From assembly GCA_010909165.1 (NCBI GenBank), contig VJWM01000063.1, positions 1,054,001 to 1,118,000 on the forward strand: 64,000 nucleotides of DNA. The letters run 5' to 3'. Positions 1 to 11,322 of this stretch are shown one piece after another. The position numbers and the translations under genes were made by a program. The first letter of the stretch is position 1; each line of letters begins with the position of its first letter. Origin of the DNA: Anthoceros angustus (taxonomy: Eukaryota; Streptophyta; Anthocerotopsida; Anthocerotales; Anthocerotaceae). The notes beneath the pieces were generated by a model, which was not told the DNA's origin, searched no databases, and saw only the letters and a list, made by a program, of their open reading frames with translations.

Positions 1-41
1 CGCGAGGGATGGAACTATGAGAGTGAGGAGCTCGTTTATGA

Positions 42-611
42 ATGTGCGCGCAACCTCTACAACGACTGCCGACGGGGTTCCATACCGGCCAATCCCACCA
101 GTTGAACACCATAGGCCGAGACGCTCACCGCCCGGATGAGGAGGCCATGGGGGAGACCATTTTGTTAGAGAAGACGCCGGAACATGTGTCGCAGATAGCT
201 GAACTGTTCGGGAATGCGAAGGGTAGGGCCAAGACCTCCAACGGCTGGAAGATCAGCCTCATGAAGGACAGGGGGCATCAGGTAGTAGCGAGGTTGGTGG
301 AAACCTTTAGGGCCTCCAGCAAACAAGACCATCTGAACGATATCTACCTCTATTTCCTAGATGACATCCTGCACCGGCACTACATAGTAGATTGGGGATT
401 GGTGCTCTACGAGAGGGCAGAGGAGGAGAGGGAGGCTTTGAAGGGACCATTGCAATACCCGCTGTCCTTGCTGACACCTTGCCTGGTGAAGTTGTACCGC
501 ATCAATTTCCGCATGCGGGAGGAGGAGTTGGCAGCAGCGACCTTTGAATGGGGAGTGCCCAGGCAACTGAGGGAGGCTAGATCATCTGAGGCGGAAGTTC
601 CGGTGGCGTGA
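42..611 (+). CDS. Hypothetical TE-like protein, 189 aa
   Basis: An open frame of 189 codons starts at an ATG and ends at TGA. I do not recognise a named family. The middle is mostly helical and charged (VARLVETF, LYFLDDIL, DWGLVLYERAEEERE, LVKLYRINFRMREEE), the pattern of gag-like or plant mobile-domain ORFs found in dispersed repeats. A fragment on the minus strand at 32.5-32.8 kb has a similar DWARMFYD...VERD pattern, which supports a repeat origin. No intron signals, signal peptide or membrane segment is seen. The ORF lies next to other TE debris. It may be a real lineage-specific gene, but a transposon origin is more likely. Confidence 0.4.
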   Translation: MCAQPLQRLPTGFHTGQSHQLNTIGRDAHRPDEEAMGETILLEKTPEHVSQIAELFGNAKGRAKTSNGWKISLMKDRGHQVVARLVETFRASSKQDHLNDIYLYFLDDILHRHYIVDWGLVLYERAEEEREALKGPLQYPLSLLTPCLVKLYRINFRMREEELAAATFEWGVPRQLREARSSEAEVPVA

Positions 612-1190
612 TGGCAGTCGGAGCCTCAGCAATAGTTAAGAGGGAGGAAGAATCTTGTCTAGGCTCGGAGGCTACTGCCATGTAGCACACCTACGAGGGC
701 CGTGCCCGTACTACGGTCACTAGAGCGGCAACAGCACTGTCCACCGCAGTACTTGGGGGAAGGGGGCCACAAGTGCCCATACCGCTGCCTGATGAAACCA
801 CGACTACGAGCACTGCGTTGTGGCGGCTGAGGCTACAGTAGCCTCAACCGCCACTACGACCAAGGCCGCTACTACGGCAATCCTGTTGCTTCGAGACTGA
901 TCCTATGAGAGGAACTTCCACCGCGGCACAAGGATGGAAGTGAGCCGCACAACGAAGTTCCCTCTCCCCCTTCCCCTTCCTCTCCAAGGAATCGCGGCAA
1001 GCGCCCCCAGCTCCTAGACGTCGTCGCCGCCAAGGAAGCGACAAGCTATGAGAAGGACTTCCCGGCATGAGGACCTGGACCTGCAGGATTTGGTCCGGAC
1101 CCTAGGGGCCATCTATGTGGAAAGGAGGCAGGCGGCCTTGGAGAGGGGATGGCAAAGATAGAAGCCCTCCCCCTCATCCCGCAGTTGACC
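612..1190. other. Non-coding or decayed stretch
   Basis: No reading frame longer than about 75 codons and no convincing splice pattern is seen. The stretch is GC-rich with many short repeats of cta-cga-ccg type and follows the TE-like ORF, so it may be its decayed 3' part. Confidence 0.4.
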
Positions 1191-1195
1191 GCCAG

Positions 1196-1282
1196 TGAAT
1201 CGGATTCACTGGACGAGGCGGAGCAGAAGGTGCTCCAATCTCCGATTCACTGGACGAGGCGGAGCAGAAGGTGCTCCAATCT
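1196..1282. repeat. Two-copy 41-bp tandem duplication
   Basis: The sequence starting cgattcactggacgaggcg and ending gctccaatct occurs twice head to tail with a 41-bp period and almost no difference. Confidence 0.8.
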
Positions 1283-1517
1283 CAAGAACTTCAAGGCACA
1301 CTTGTGATAAAAAATATGACTATTTAGGACACTATTCATTAGGCACTAGAAATCCAAAATTAAATATTATTTATTTCATAGGACTAGAAGTGGTTATTTA
1401 TTCAGTTAGTTGTTATATTGGTTATATTGATTACAAACACCTATAACCACCTCTACTTTATAAATACTTGCTTTGTCCATTTAATGCAATGCTACAAACA
1501 TCTTTGAGCAAGTGTGT

Positions 1518-1590
1518 GATTTTCATCATGATATCCGAGCACCTTGCTCTTGAGATTTTCATCATGATATCCGAGCACCTTGCTCTTGAG
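1518..1590. repeat. Two-copy 36-bp tandem duplication at the edge of the hAT element
   Basis: A 36-bp unit (gattttcatcatgatatcc ... ttgctcttga) is present twice in tandem. The second copy ends in the 8 bases ctcttgag directly before the TIR at 1591, so the duplication touches the insertion point of the transposon. Confidence 0.8.
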
Positions 1591-1945
1591 CAGGGTGTCA
1601 TTTTTGACCGAGTACTAGCTCAGTCCCCGGGAGTCATTTTGACCGAGTACTAGCTCAGTCCCCGGGAGTCATTTTGACCGAGTATTAGCTCAGTCCCCGG
1701 GAGTCATTTTGACCGAGTAGCTCAGTCCCGGGGAGTCATTTTGACCGAGTACTAGCTCAGTCCCCGGGACCGCCTACCTTGATCAGGGTGTCATTTTGAC
1801 CGAGTACTAGCTCAGTCCCCGGGAGTCATTTTGACCGAGTACTAGCTCAGTCCCCGGGACCGCCTACCTTGATCAGGGTGTCATTTTGACGAGATTAGCT
1901 CACCGAGTCATTTTGACCGAGTACTAGCTGGCCCCGGACCGCTTA
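1591..1945. repeat. 35-bp tandem repeat inside the hAT element, with internal TIR copies
   Basis: Units of 35 bp containing agtcattttgaccgagtac and agctcagtcccc repeat about nine times; successive gagtc starts at 1631 and 1666 fix the period. Two units carry the complete TIR-like string CAGGGTGTCATTTTGAC internally, at 1784 and 1874. Confidence 0.85.
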
Positions 1946-2324
1946 CCTAGCTACGCTGTCCCACCTAGCAGGACTTTTTATGTACACCCTTGGTCATTAA
2001 ATATAATAAATATTAAATAAATAATTTATAAATAATAATATAAAGATCGCAGATCATGGAGTCCTCATAGACGCAGCCTCTAGCCGGCAGATTGCAAACT
2101 TACCCATGATAAGATGTCCATGTGTTCATAATAAATATAAATCCTTGATATAAAATTAAATAATTTACTAATTTTAAACCAGATTTTGAGGAACCCTCGG
2201 TCCCCGAGGGTAATAGGGGACCGAGGGTGGGGACCGGACTCTTGAAAAACCTCTGGTCCCATGTTTTTTTTAACACATGCCGGGACCGGGACCGAGCTTG
2301 GGACGGGGTCAAAATGACACCCTG
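1591..2324. mobile_element. hAT-type non-autonomous DNA transposon, 734 bp
   Basis: The left end reads CAGGGTGTCATTTTTGACC. The reverse complement of the right end reads CAGGGTGTCATTTTGACC, so about 18 bp of terminal inverted repeat is shared apart from one T. The flanks are ctcttgag (1583-1590) and ctcttgat (2325-2332), an 8-bp target duplication with 7 of 8 matches. CAGGG ends plus an 8-bp duplication are the signature of the hAT superfamily. There is no transposase, so it is a MITE-like derivative. It lies just upstream of, and probably inside, the copia integrase fragment. Confidence 0.75.
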
Positions 2325-2332
2325 CTCTTGAT

Positions 2333-3200
2333 CACAGAGGGCTACATCCCCTCTCGAGCTTGTTCACACATACATTTGTGGTCCCATCTCTACACATTCT
2401 TTTAGTGGTACCAGATACTTTTTGACATTCACAGATGACTTCTCTCATTTTGTCCTCACCTATATCCTCAAACACAAGAGTGATGCTTATCATTTCTTCA
2501 AGGATTACATGACATGGGCAGAGAGATTAACAGATAAAAAACTCAAGACCTTACGTTCCGATAACGGTGGAGAGTTTACATCACATGAATTTGCTGATTT
2601 TTGTCGAGCTGAAGGTATAGCTCAACAACTCCCTGTTGTACACACTCTTCAGCAAAACGGCATAGCAGAAAACAAGAATCTACGCCTCCAAGAAATTACT
2701 GGCTATTTATTATCCCAAGCAAAACTTCCAAAAGTTTATTGGGCAAAAGCTATTCTTATAGCCACTTATATTATCAATCGATTGCTTACATCTACAGTAA
2801 AAGATATTACTCCATATGAAGCATTTATTGGTAAAAAACCTTCTATCGATCATCTTCGAATATTTGGATCTCCTGCTTATGTTTTTATTCCTAAAACACA
2901 ACGTAAGTTAGATCCCAAGGTTGCCAAATACACTTTTATTGGCTATACTGAAGGCATCAAGGGTTACAAATTATTTGATCCTTCTACCGGAAAGCTTCTA
3001 TATGCAGGAAGTGACACCTTTCATGAGTCTCACCTATTTTCTCCTTCAGTGGGAGGTAACGACTTTGGCAATCCTATTCCTCTTTTCGATGAGGATAATG
3101 ATAATTCATTATTTGATGATAGTGACACCATTACTCAATTCCCCGTTCCTACTTCACGTGTTCCTTTGGTTGAACTTATTATGCAGGAGAAGGAGGAGTT
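2333..3200 (+). pseudogene. Ty1/copia integrase fragment
   Basis: The frame reads RATSPLELVHTYICGPIS and FTDDFSHFVLTYILKHKSD, then LRSDNGGEFTS and QNGIAENKN. These are the three acidic positions of the DDE integrase core in the spacing typical of Ty1/copia pol. They are followed by IINRLL, TPYEAFIGKKPSIDHLRIFGSPAYVFIP and FIGYTEGIKGYKLFDPSTGKL. The first of the usual ERKNR positions reads ENKN. Gag, protease, reverse transcriptase and LTRs are missing here. The frame runs on to a stop at 3480, but after about 3200 the protein no longer looks like copia and DNA of the next repeat begins. Confidence 0.85.
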
Positions 3201-3239
3201 AGCATGCATTCCACACCTCGACACACGGCCGATAACGGC

Positions 3240-3407
3240 AGTTCAGAAAAGCCACATAAAATATACGATGTTGCAATTTTTTGTTACACTTCCACATTGC
3301 AACATGCTTTGGAGGCTTGGTATTAATTTTTGTCGGCCTGACCGCTTGGTGCAAATGCATCTTAACACGAACTCGGCACTCTCTTCCCACCTCACCCTTA
3401 TGGGTAC
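3240..3407. repeat. Left piece of the 124-bp satellite that hosts the LTR concatemer
   Basis: It carries the strings ttgttacacttccacattgc and cacgaactcggcactctctt, which recur at 14.76-15.30 kb. It ends in gtac (3404-3407), the left copy of the target duplication of the LTR array. Confidence 0.75.
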
Positions 3408-5037
3408 TGTGGAGTGCCAAACCATGTCCGCATTTGGCGGCTTGTTTTGCTTTTTTTCGGTCACATCGTTAAGAGGATAGGAGGAGTTAGCTAATAAGGC
3501 CATTTTCGCCGTGACAGTACTGTGGCAATCCCCAGACCTCGGTCTGGAGGACGGAGGGTCCGTCCGGCGAGGTCCGACGGAGGGTCTGCCCGGGCGAGGT
3601 CCGACGGAGTGGTCTGCCCGGCGAGGTCCGGAGGAGTGGTCTGCCTGGGCGAGGTCTGGCGGAGTGGTTCGGCGTAGGTCTGGACGGAGGGTCTGCCGGG
3701 CGAGGTCCGACGGAGTGGTCTGCTCGGCGAGGTCGGATGAGTGGTCTGCCCGGCGTAGGTCTGGCCGGAGGGTCTGCCCGGGCGGTCTGGACGGAGGGTC
3801 TGCCCGGCGAGGTCTGATGAGGGTCTGCCCGGCGAGGTCCGACGGAGTGGTCTGCCCGGGCGTAGGTCTGGAGTGGTCTGCCTGAGAGGTCCGGCGGAGT
3901 GGTCTGCCTGAGAGGTTCGGCGAGTGGTCTGCCCGGCGAGGTCCGGAGTGGTTCGCCGCTGTGGTGATTTAGTTTGGTGGGCATCACCGCATGGATCTAC
4001 TGCTTTATGGGAAGCAATTGCAAGAAGTCCGCGCAGTTGATGAGCTACGCCCCTGCCGGGTTACCACGACCTGTGGTTAGGATACATACATAGGCGGGTT
4101 AGGTTAGGTATGGGAGTATAGGAAGGCTCAAGGCCCAAGACGGGCAGACTATCCCGGTACCATCTTCGCGCCTCCGTGTGCTCTTGCCTTCCGTGCTCGA
4201 GGAGGAGTGAGTTCCCGCCACCGCAGGTGATTAATTGGTGGTAGAGGGATGTGTTTAGAGCTCGTGACGAGCCCGCCAACACGCTTGATGGGTGCACCGG
4301 GTCGGACTCGAGCTTAGAGGCGCTTGGGGTGACCTCAGCTGGTGAAGCCATCCTTGAGGCTGGAACGGAGGTCCGTCCGGGCGAGTACGAGATCGACGGG
4401 CGAAGCCACTTCTCCGGTAACGCGGAAGCACTGGAGGGGATTAGGAGGCGCTTGGGGTGACTCGTCATGGAAGCCATCCTTGAGGTCATTGAACGGAGGT
4501 CGTGGGGTTGCAGTCCAAGCTCCCGCAACGGAAGCACTGGAGGGGATTAGAGGCGCTGGGGTGACTCTCATGGAAGCCATCCTTGGAGGCTGGAACGGAG
4601 GTCGGGGTTGCAGTCGCTGCCTCTCCAACGTGAAGTGCACCGGCGGCAAAGGCGGCCCGGTGAATACATCGGGCGTGTTGGTGTTGTGACTACTAGCCGG
4701 GGATGGATAAGGAGAAGGGTCGTGGTTACGCGGTGTGTTGAGGTGGAGTTGTGGCCGGACAGAGTTGAGGAGCGCCGGGCGCTTAGAGCGAGATCGACGG
4801 GCGAACGCGCCGCTAAACCTGCTCCGTATGGGGAGAAACCGTGGTTGTGGGAAGGTCCGGCGCGCGCCCGTCCGACGAGTTGTGGAGGGCACACACTTAG
4901 GTTGTGGAGCCGACCCAACATGATGAAGTCCGCTCAGCGATAGGTCAGAGCTCAGTGCATTAAGCACGAGACCATTCCTTGGGAACGACTCCTTCTACAA
5001 CGACACGGATTGTGCGCGCTACGCAAGAAAGTCGCCA
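3408..5037 (+). mobile_element. LTR copy 1 (complete, 1.63 kb)
   Basis: Runs from TGTGGAG after the gtac target site to GTCGCCA just before the primer site at 5043. It contains the GC-rich 27-bp minisatellite (3530-3960), the gttaggttaggta segment, two to three copies of the gcgcttggggtgact module (about 4320-4620) and the conserved 3' part. Confidence 0.8.
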
Positions 5038-5157
5038 CATTTTGGCGCTGTCGGGAATGGTATTGTTGTGGACCGCCGAGTTAGTAGGTAGGAGTAGGAT
5101 ACCGCCAGATTGCGGGGATGGGTGTAATGGCTCGCGCTTGTGGAGTATATGTATAGG
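5038..5157 (+). mobile_element. Truncated internal spacer after LTR 1
   Basis: A decayed primer site (tggcgctgtcgggaatgg, 5043-5060) and about 100 bp of leader are present. The rest of the spacer and the start of the next LTR are deleted; the junction lies in the shared string agggaggagtta. Confidence 0.75.
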
Positions 5158-6534
5158 GAGGAGTTAGCTAAGGCCATTTTCGCCGTGCACTTGGTGGCAA
5201 TCCTAGACCCTCGGTCTGGAGGACGGAGTGGTCCGTCCGGCGAGGTCCGGCCGGGAGGGTCTGCCCGGGCGAGGTCCGACGAGTGGTCTGGTCGGGCGAG
5301 GTCCGACGGAGTGGTCTGCCCGCGAGGTCTGATGGAGTGGTCTGCCCGGCGAGGTCTGGAGGGTCTGCTCGGCGAGGTCCGACGGAGGGTCTGCCCGGCG
5401 AGGTCGGCGAGTGGTCGTCGGGCGAGGTCTGATGGAGGGTCTGCCCGGCGAGGTCCGACGGAGTGGTCGCTCGGCGAGGTCTGGCTGAGTGGTCTGCCGG
5501 GCGAGGTCTGACGGAGGGTCTGCCCGGCGAGGTCTGGCGGAGGGTCTGCCTGAGAGGTTCGGCGAGTGGTCTGCCTGAGAGGTTCGGCGAGTGGTCCGCC
5601 CGGGCGAGGTCTGACGGAGTGGTTCGCCGGTGATTTAGTTTGGTGGGCATCACTGCATGGATCTACTGCTTGGCGGAAGCTGGTGCAAGAAGTCCGCCAG
5701 TGATGAGCTACGCCCTCCATGACTACGACCTGGTTAGGATACATACATAGGCGGTTAGGTTAGGGTATGGGAGTATAGGAAGGCTCGCGCCCAAGACGGG
5801 CAGACTATCCCGGTACCATCTTCGCGCCTCCGTGCTCTGCCTCCGTGCTCGAGGAGCGGAGTGAGTTCCCGCCACCGCAGGTGATTAATTGGTGGTAGAG
5901 GGATGTGTTTAGAGCTCGTGACGAGCCCGCCAACACGCTTGATGGGTGCATCGGGTCGGACTGAGCTTAGGAGGCGCTTGGGGTGACCCGCCGGGTGGAA
6001 GCCATCCTTGAGGCTGGAACGGAGGCCGGGGATGCAGCCGGGGCTCCGCAGAACGTGAAGCTGGAGGGGATTAGGAGGCGCTGGGGTGACTCAGGGCGGA
6101 AGCCATCCTTGAGGTCATTGAACGGAGGTCGGTTGCAGGTCAGTGCCCGGAAGGGCAAAGGCGGCCCGGTGTGAATACATACAAGCTTGGTGTTGTGACT
6201 ACCACCGGATAAGGGAGAAGGGTCGTTACACAGTGTGTGTTGAGGTGGAGTTGTGGGAAGTTGAGGAGCGCCGGGCGAGTACGAGATCGACGGGCGAACG
6301 CGCTGCTAAACCTGCTCCTAGTACCGAGAAACCGTGGTTGTGGGAAGGTCCGGTACGCGCTACCCGTCCGACGAGTTGTGGAGGGGCACACACTTAGGTT
6401 GTGGAGCCGACCCAACATGATGAAGTCCGCTCAGCGATAGGTCAGAGCTCAGTGCATTAAGCACGAGACCATTCCTCGGGAACGACTCCTTCTACAACGA
6501 CACGGATTGTGCGCGCTACGCAAGAAAGTCGCCA
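5158..6534 (+). mobile_element. LTR copy 2 (5' truncated)
   Basis: It enters at gagttagctaaggccattttc, lacking about 75 bp of the 5' end, then keeps the minisatellite (5200-5640) and the whole 3' part to GTCGCCA at 6534. Confidence 0.8.
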
Positions 6535-6919
6535 CATTTTGGCGCTGTCGGGAATGGTATTGTTGTGGACCGCCGAGTTAGTAGGTAGGAGTAGGATACC
6601 GCCAGATTGCGGGGATGGGTGTAATGGCTCGCGCTTGTGGAGTATATGTATAGGGAGGATGCATAGGACCTGGAGGGTGCGCCCTGGAGGCCCAAAGATG
6701 CTCAAAGGGAGAAAGAAGATGGGCACGGCTACCGGGAGGACGACATCAACCTCGGAGGAGGAGGGCGACTCATCCTCAACGGAGGATGAATCTTGCAAAA
6801 AGGTTCCCAATGTTGCCGGACTTGCGACACCGAGGAGGTAGTAAAAGCCGAGAAGGGAGAGTCCACGAAAGAGCGGAGTATGGGTGTTGGCGAGGCCGCC
6901 AATGTATGAGAAGGGAGTA
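6535..6919 (+). mobile_element. Internal spacer with primer site, gag-like start and purine tract
   Basis: The primer site is at 6540-6557. A short ORF from 6698 to 6841 begins MLKGRKKMG and is followed by an acidic serine-rich stretch TSEEEGDSSSTEDES. The spacer ends with agaagggagta before LTR 3. The same short ORF recurs in the spacers near 8550, 10357 and 13149, so it is probably the start of a former gag gene. Confidence 0.7.
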
Positions 6920-8385
6920 TGTGGAGTGCCAAATCCGATGTCCGCATTTTGGCGGCTTGTTTTGCTTTTTTTTCGGGTCACATCGCTAAGAGGGATAGGA
7001 GGAGTTAGCCAATAAGGCCATTTTCGGCCGATTGCACTAGGGCAATCCCTAGACCCTCGGTCCGCTGGAGGACGGAGTGGTCCGTCGGCGAGGTCCGACG
7101 GAGTGGTCTGCCCGGCGAGGTCCGACGGAGGGTCTGCCCGGCGAGGTCTGGACGGAGGGTCCGTGGCGAGGTCCGACGGAGTGGTCTGCCCGGCGAGGTC
7201 TCGAGTGGTCTGCCCGGCAGGTCCGACGGACCGGGCGAGGTCGGCGGAGTGGTCTGGCTCGCGAGGTCGGCGAGGGTCTGTCGGAGGAGGGTCTGCTCGG
7301 GCGAGGGCCCGGATGGAGGGTCTGCCCGCGTAGGTCGGCGGAGTGGTCTGCTCGCGAGGTCTGGCGAGGGTCTGGCGCGAGGTTCGACGGAGGGTCTGCC
7401 TGAGAGGTTCGGGCGGAGTGGTCTGCCCGGGCGAAGTCCGACCGAGTGGTCGCCGGTGGTTTAGTTTGGTGGGCATCGCTGGCATGGATCTCTTGTTTGG
7501 CGGGGCAAGCAAGAAGTCCGGCGCAGTGATGAGCTACGCCCGGTTACCACGACCTGTGGTTAGATACATACATAGGCGGTTAGGTTAGGTTAGGGTATGG
7601 GAGTATAGGAAGGCTCGCGCCCAAGACGGCACTATCCCGGTACCATCTTCAAGGCCCGTGTGCCTCCGTGCTCGAGAGAGCGGAGTGAGTTCTCGCCACC
7701 GCAGGTGATTAATTGGTGGTAGAGGGATGTGTTTAGAGCTGGTGACGAGCCCGCCAACACGCTTGATGGGTGCATCGGGGACCGATTAGGAGGCGCTTGG
7801 GGTGACCGTGGAAGCCATCCTTGAGGCCGGAACGGAGGTCGGGGATGCAGGTCATGGCCACTTCTCCGCAACGTGAAGCACCGGAGGGGATTAGGAGGCG
7901 CTGGGGTGACTCATGGAAGCCATCCTTGGAGGCCGGAACGGAGGTGGGGTTGCAGTCTTACCCGCTAACGGGCAGGAAGGCAAAGGCGGCCCGTGAATAC
8001 ATCGGCGTGTTGGTGTTGTGACTACTAGCCGAATGGATAAGGGAGAAGGGTCGGTTACGGCGTGTGTGTTGAGGTGGAGTTGTGGCTACGGACAGAGTTG
8101 AGGAGCGCCGGGCGCCAGAGTACGAGATCGATTAAGGAACGCGCCGCTAAACCTGCTCCGAGTAATCGAGAAACTGGGTTGTGGGAAGGTCCGGTCGCGC
8201 TACCGGTCCGACGAGTTGTGGAGGGCACACACTTAGGGTTGTGGAGCCGCCGACCCAACATGATGAAGTCCGCTCAGCGATAGGTCAGAGCTCGTGCAAT
8301 AAGCACGAGACCATTCCTGGGAACGGACTCCTTCCTACAACGACACGGATTGTGCGCGCTACCGCCATCAAGAAAAGTCGCGCCA
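6920..8385 (+). mobile_element. LTR copy 3
   Basis: TGTGGAGTGCC start and GTCGCGCCA end; minisatellite at about 7060-7450. A gttaggttaggttaggg stretch near 7578 gives three TTAGG-like units. Confidence 0.8.
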
Positions 8386-8777
8386 CATTTTGGCGCTGCC
8401 GGGAATGGTATTGTTGTGGACCCGCCCGAAAGTTAGTAGGTAGGAGTAGGACGGCCGCCGATTAAGGCTGGATGTGTAATGGTCAGGTGGAGTATACAAG
8501 TAGGGAGGATGCATAGGACCGGACGCCGAGGGTGCGACCCAGCGGGAGGCCCGCATGCTCAAAGGGAGAAAGAAGATGGGCACGGGCGCTGGGAGGACGA
8601 CATCAACCTCGGAGGAGGAGGGCGACTCATCCTCAACGAGGATGAATCTTGGTAAAAAGGTTCCCAATGTTGCCGGACTTGGCCGACACGAGGAGGTAGT
8701 AAAGTGAGAAGGGAGAGTCCAAAAAGAGCGGAGTATTGCCTGGTGTTGGCGAGGCCGCCAATGATGAGAAGGGAGTA
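8386..8777 (+). mobile_element. Internal spacer after LTR 3
   Basis: Primer site near 8391 (tggcgctgccgggaatgg), gag-like start near 8550 and purine tract atgatgagaagggagta before LTR 4. Confidence 0.75.
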
Positions 8778-10188
8778 TGGAGTGCCAAACCATGTCCGCA
8801 TTTTGGCGGCTTGTTTTGCTTTTTTTGTCAGCATCGCTAAGAGGGATAGGGAGGAGTTAGCTCATAGGCCGATTGCACTTGCTGTGGCAATCCCTAGACC
8901 TCCGCTGGAGGACGAGTGGTCCGTCGAGGTCCGACGAGTGGTCCGTCCGGCGAGGTCCGACGAGTGGTCTGCTCGGAGGTCCGACGGAGGGTCTGCCCGG
9001 CGAGGTCCGGCGAGGGTCTGCTCGGCGAGGTCCGACGGAGGGTCTGCCCGGCGAGGTCCGGAGTGGTCTGCCGGCGAGGTCTGACGGAGTGGTCTGCCCG
9101 GGCAGGGTCGACGGAGTGGTCTGCCCGGCGAGGTTCGATGGAGGGTCTGCTCGGCGAGGTTCGATGGAGTGGTCTGCCCGGCGAGGTCTCGGAGTGGTCT
9201 GCCGGGCGAGGTCGACGGAGGGTCTGCCCGCGGTAGGTCACGGAGTGGTCTGCTCTGAGAGGTCCGGCGAGGGTCTGCCCGGCGAGGTCGACGGAGTGGT
9301 CTCGCCGGTGGTTTAGTTTGGTGGGCATCGCTGGCATGGATCTACTGCTGGGAAGTACCGGTGCAAGAAGTCCGCGCAGTGATGAGCTACGCCCCGGCTA
9401 CCACGACCTGTGGTTAGGATACATACATAGGTTAGGTTAGGGTATGGGAGTATATAGGAAGGCTCGGCCCAAGACGGCAGACTATCCCGGTACCATCTTC
9501 GGCCTGCTGCAGGCTCGAGGAGCGGAGTGAGTTCCCGCCACTGCAGGATTAATTGGTGGTAGAGGATGTGTTTAGAGCTCGTGACGAGCCCGCCAACACG
9601 CTTGATGGGTGCATCGGCCCACCCGAGAGGAGGCGCTGGGGTGACTCGGGCGGAAGCCATCCTTGGAGGTCACTGAACGGAGGCCGTGGGGATGGGCCAC
9701 TCCGCAACGTGAAGCTGGAGGGATTAGGAGGCGCTTGGGGTGACTCATGGAAGCCATCCTTGAGGCCGAACGGAGGTGGGGTTGCAGTCGCAAGCTTCCC
9801 GCAACGTGAAGGCCCAAGGGGCAAAGGCGGCCCGTGAATACATCGCGTGTTGGTGTTGTGACTAATGGATGGATAAGGGAGAAGGGTCACTGCGGTGTGT
9901 TGAGGTGGAGTTGTGGACAGTTGAGGAGCGCCTGGGCGCTAGAGTACGAGATCGATCAAGGAACGCCGCTAAACCTGCTCCGTAGTACCGAGAAACCGTG
10001 GTTGTGGGAAGGTCCGCACGCGCGCCCGGTCCGACGAGTTGTGGAGGGCACACTTAGGGTTGTGGAGCCGACCCAACATGATGAAGTCCGTCTAGAGTCA
10101 GAGCTGTGCTATAAGCACGAGACCATTCGGGAACGACTTCTTCCTACAACGACACGGATTGTGCGCGCTACCGGCCATCGAAAGTCCA
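8778..10188 (+). mobile_element. LTR copy 4
   Basis: Starts TGGAGTGCC (two bases of TGTGG lost) and ends AAAGTCCA before the next primer site; minisatellite at about 8900-9310. Confidence 0.8.
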
Positions 10189-10578
10189 CATTTTGGCGCT
10201 GCTCGGGAATGGTATTGTTGTGGACTCACGAGTTAGTAGGTAGGAGTAGGACGGCCGCCGATTTTGTGGGGGTGTAATGGTCGGGCGCTTGTGGAGTATA
10301 CAAGTAGGGAGGATGCAGGACCTGACCGAGGGTGCGAATCTAGCGGAGGCCCAAAGATGCTCAAAGGGAGAAAGAAGATGGGCACGGCACGGGAGGACGG
10401 CACATCAACCTCGAGGAGGAGGCGACTCATCCTCAACGAGGATGAATCTTGGTAAAAAGGTTCCCAATGTTGCCGGACTTGTCGACACCGAGGAGGTAGT
10501 AAAAGCCGAGAAGGGAGAGTCCACGGAAAGAGCGGAGTACTGGGTGTTGGCGAGGCCGCCAATGATGAGAAGGGAGTA
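10189..10578 (+). mobile_element. Internal spacer after LTR 4
   Basis: Decayed primer site (tggcgctgctcgggaatgg), gag-like start near 10357 and purine tract aatgatgagaagggagta. Confidence 0.75.
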
Positions 10579-11322
10579 TGTGGAGTGCCAAACCATGTCC
10601 GCATTTTGGCGCTTGTTTTGCTTTTTTGGGTCACATCTAAGAGGGATAGGGAGGAGTTAGCCAATAAGGCCATTTTCGCCGATTGCACTTAGGTGCAATC
10701 CCTAGACCTCGGTCCGCTGGAGGACGGAGTGGTCCGTCGGCGAGGTCCGACGGAGTGGTCCGTCGTAGGTCCGACGAGTGGTCTGCTCGGGCGAGGTCCG
10801 ACGGAGTGGTCTGCCCGGGCAGGTCCGGCGGAGTGGTCTGCCCGGGCGAGGTCCGGCGGAGTGGTCTGCCCGGGCAGGTCCGACGGAGGGTCTGCCGGCG
10901 AGGTCTGGCGAGGTCTGGAGGTCGACGAGTGGTCTGCCCGGCGAGGTCTGACGGAGGGTCTGCTCGGGCGAGAGTGGTCTGCCCGCGAGGTCTGGCGGAG
11001 TGGTCTGCCCGGCGAGGTCACGGAGTGGTCGTCCGCGAGGTCCGGAGTGGTCGTCCTTGAGAGGTCCGGCGAGTGGTCTGCCCGCGAGGTCTGACGGAGT
11101 GGTCGCCGGTGGTTTAGTTTGGTGGGCATCGCTGGCATGGATCTACTGCGAAGGCACTGCAAGAAGTCCGCAGTTGATGAGCTACGCCCAGGTACTAATG
11201 ACCTGTGTTAGGATACATACATAGGCGGGTTAGGTTAGGGTATGGGAGTATATAGGAAGGCTCGCCCAAGACGGCAGACTATCCTGTACCATCTTCAAGG
11301 CCTGTGTTTGCTCTCCGTCCGG
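10579..11322 (+). mobile_element. LTR copy 5 (3' truncated)
   Basis: Starts TGTGGAGTGCC, carries the minisatellite (10720-11110) and stops near 11320, where the sequence jumps into the middle of the next spacer (gggaggacggcacatcaacc). About 0.7 kb of LTR and the first half of the spacer are lost. Confidence 0.75.

Noticed and set aside
3511-3885. Long open frames in the minisatellite blocks (both strands, all LTR copies)
   Set aside because: They follow from the 27-bp period (nine codons) and high GC content; the frames have repeated SGLPGEVRR-type peptides with no domain, and occur in every frame.
4335-4967. 210-codon minus-strand frame in LTR copy 1
   Set aside because: Shadow frame in an LTR; not kept in the other LTR copies.
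7575-7600. TTAGG-type telomere-like repeat
   Set aside because: Only two to three units, present in every LTR copy as part of the LTR, so not an interstitial telomere.
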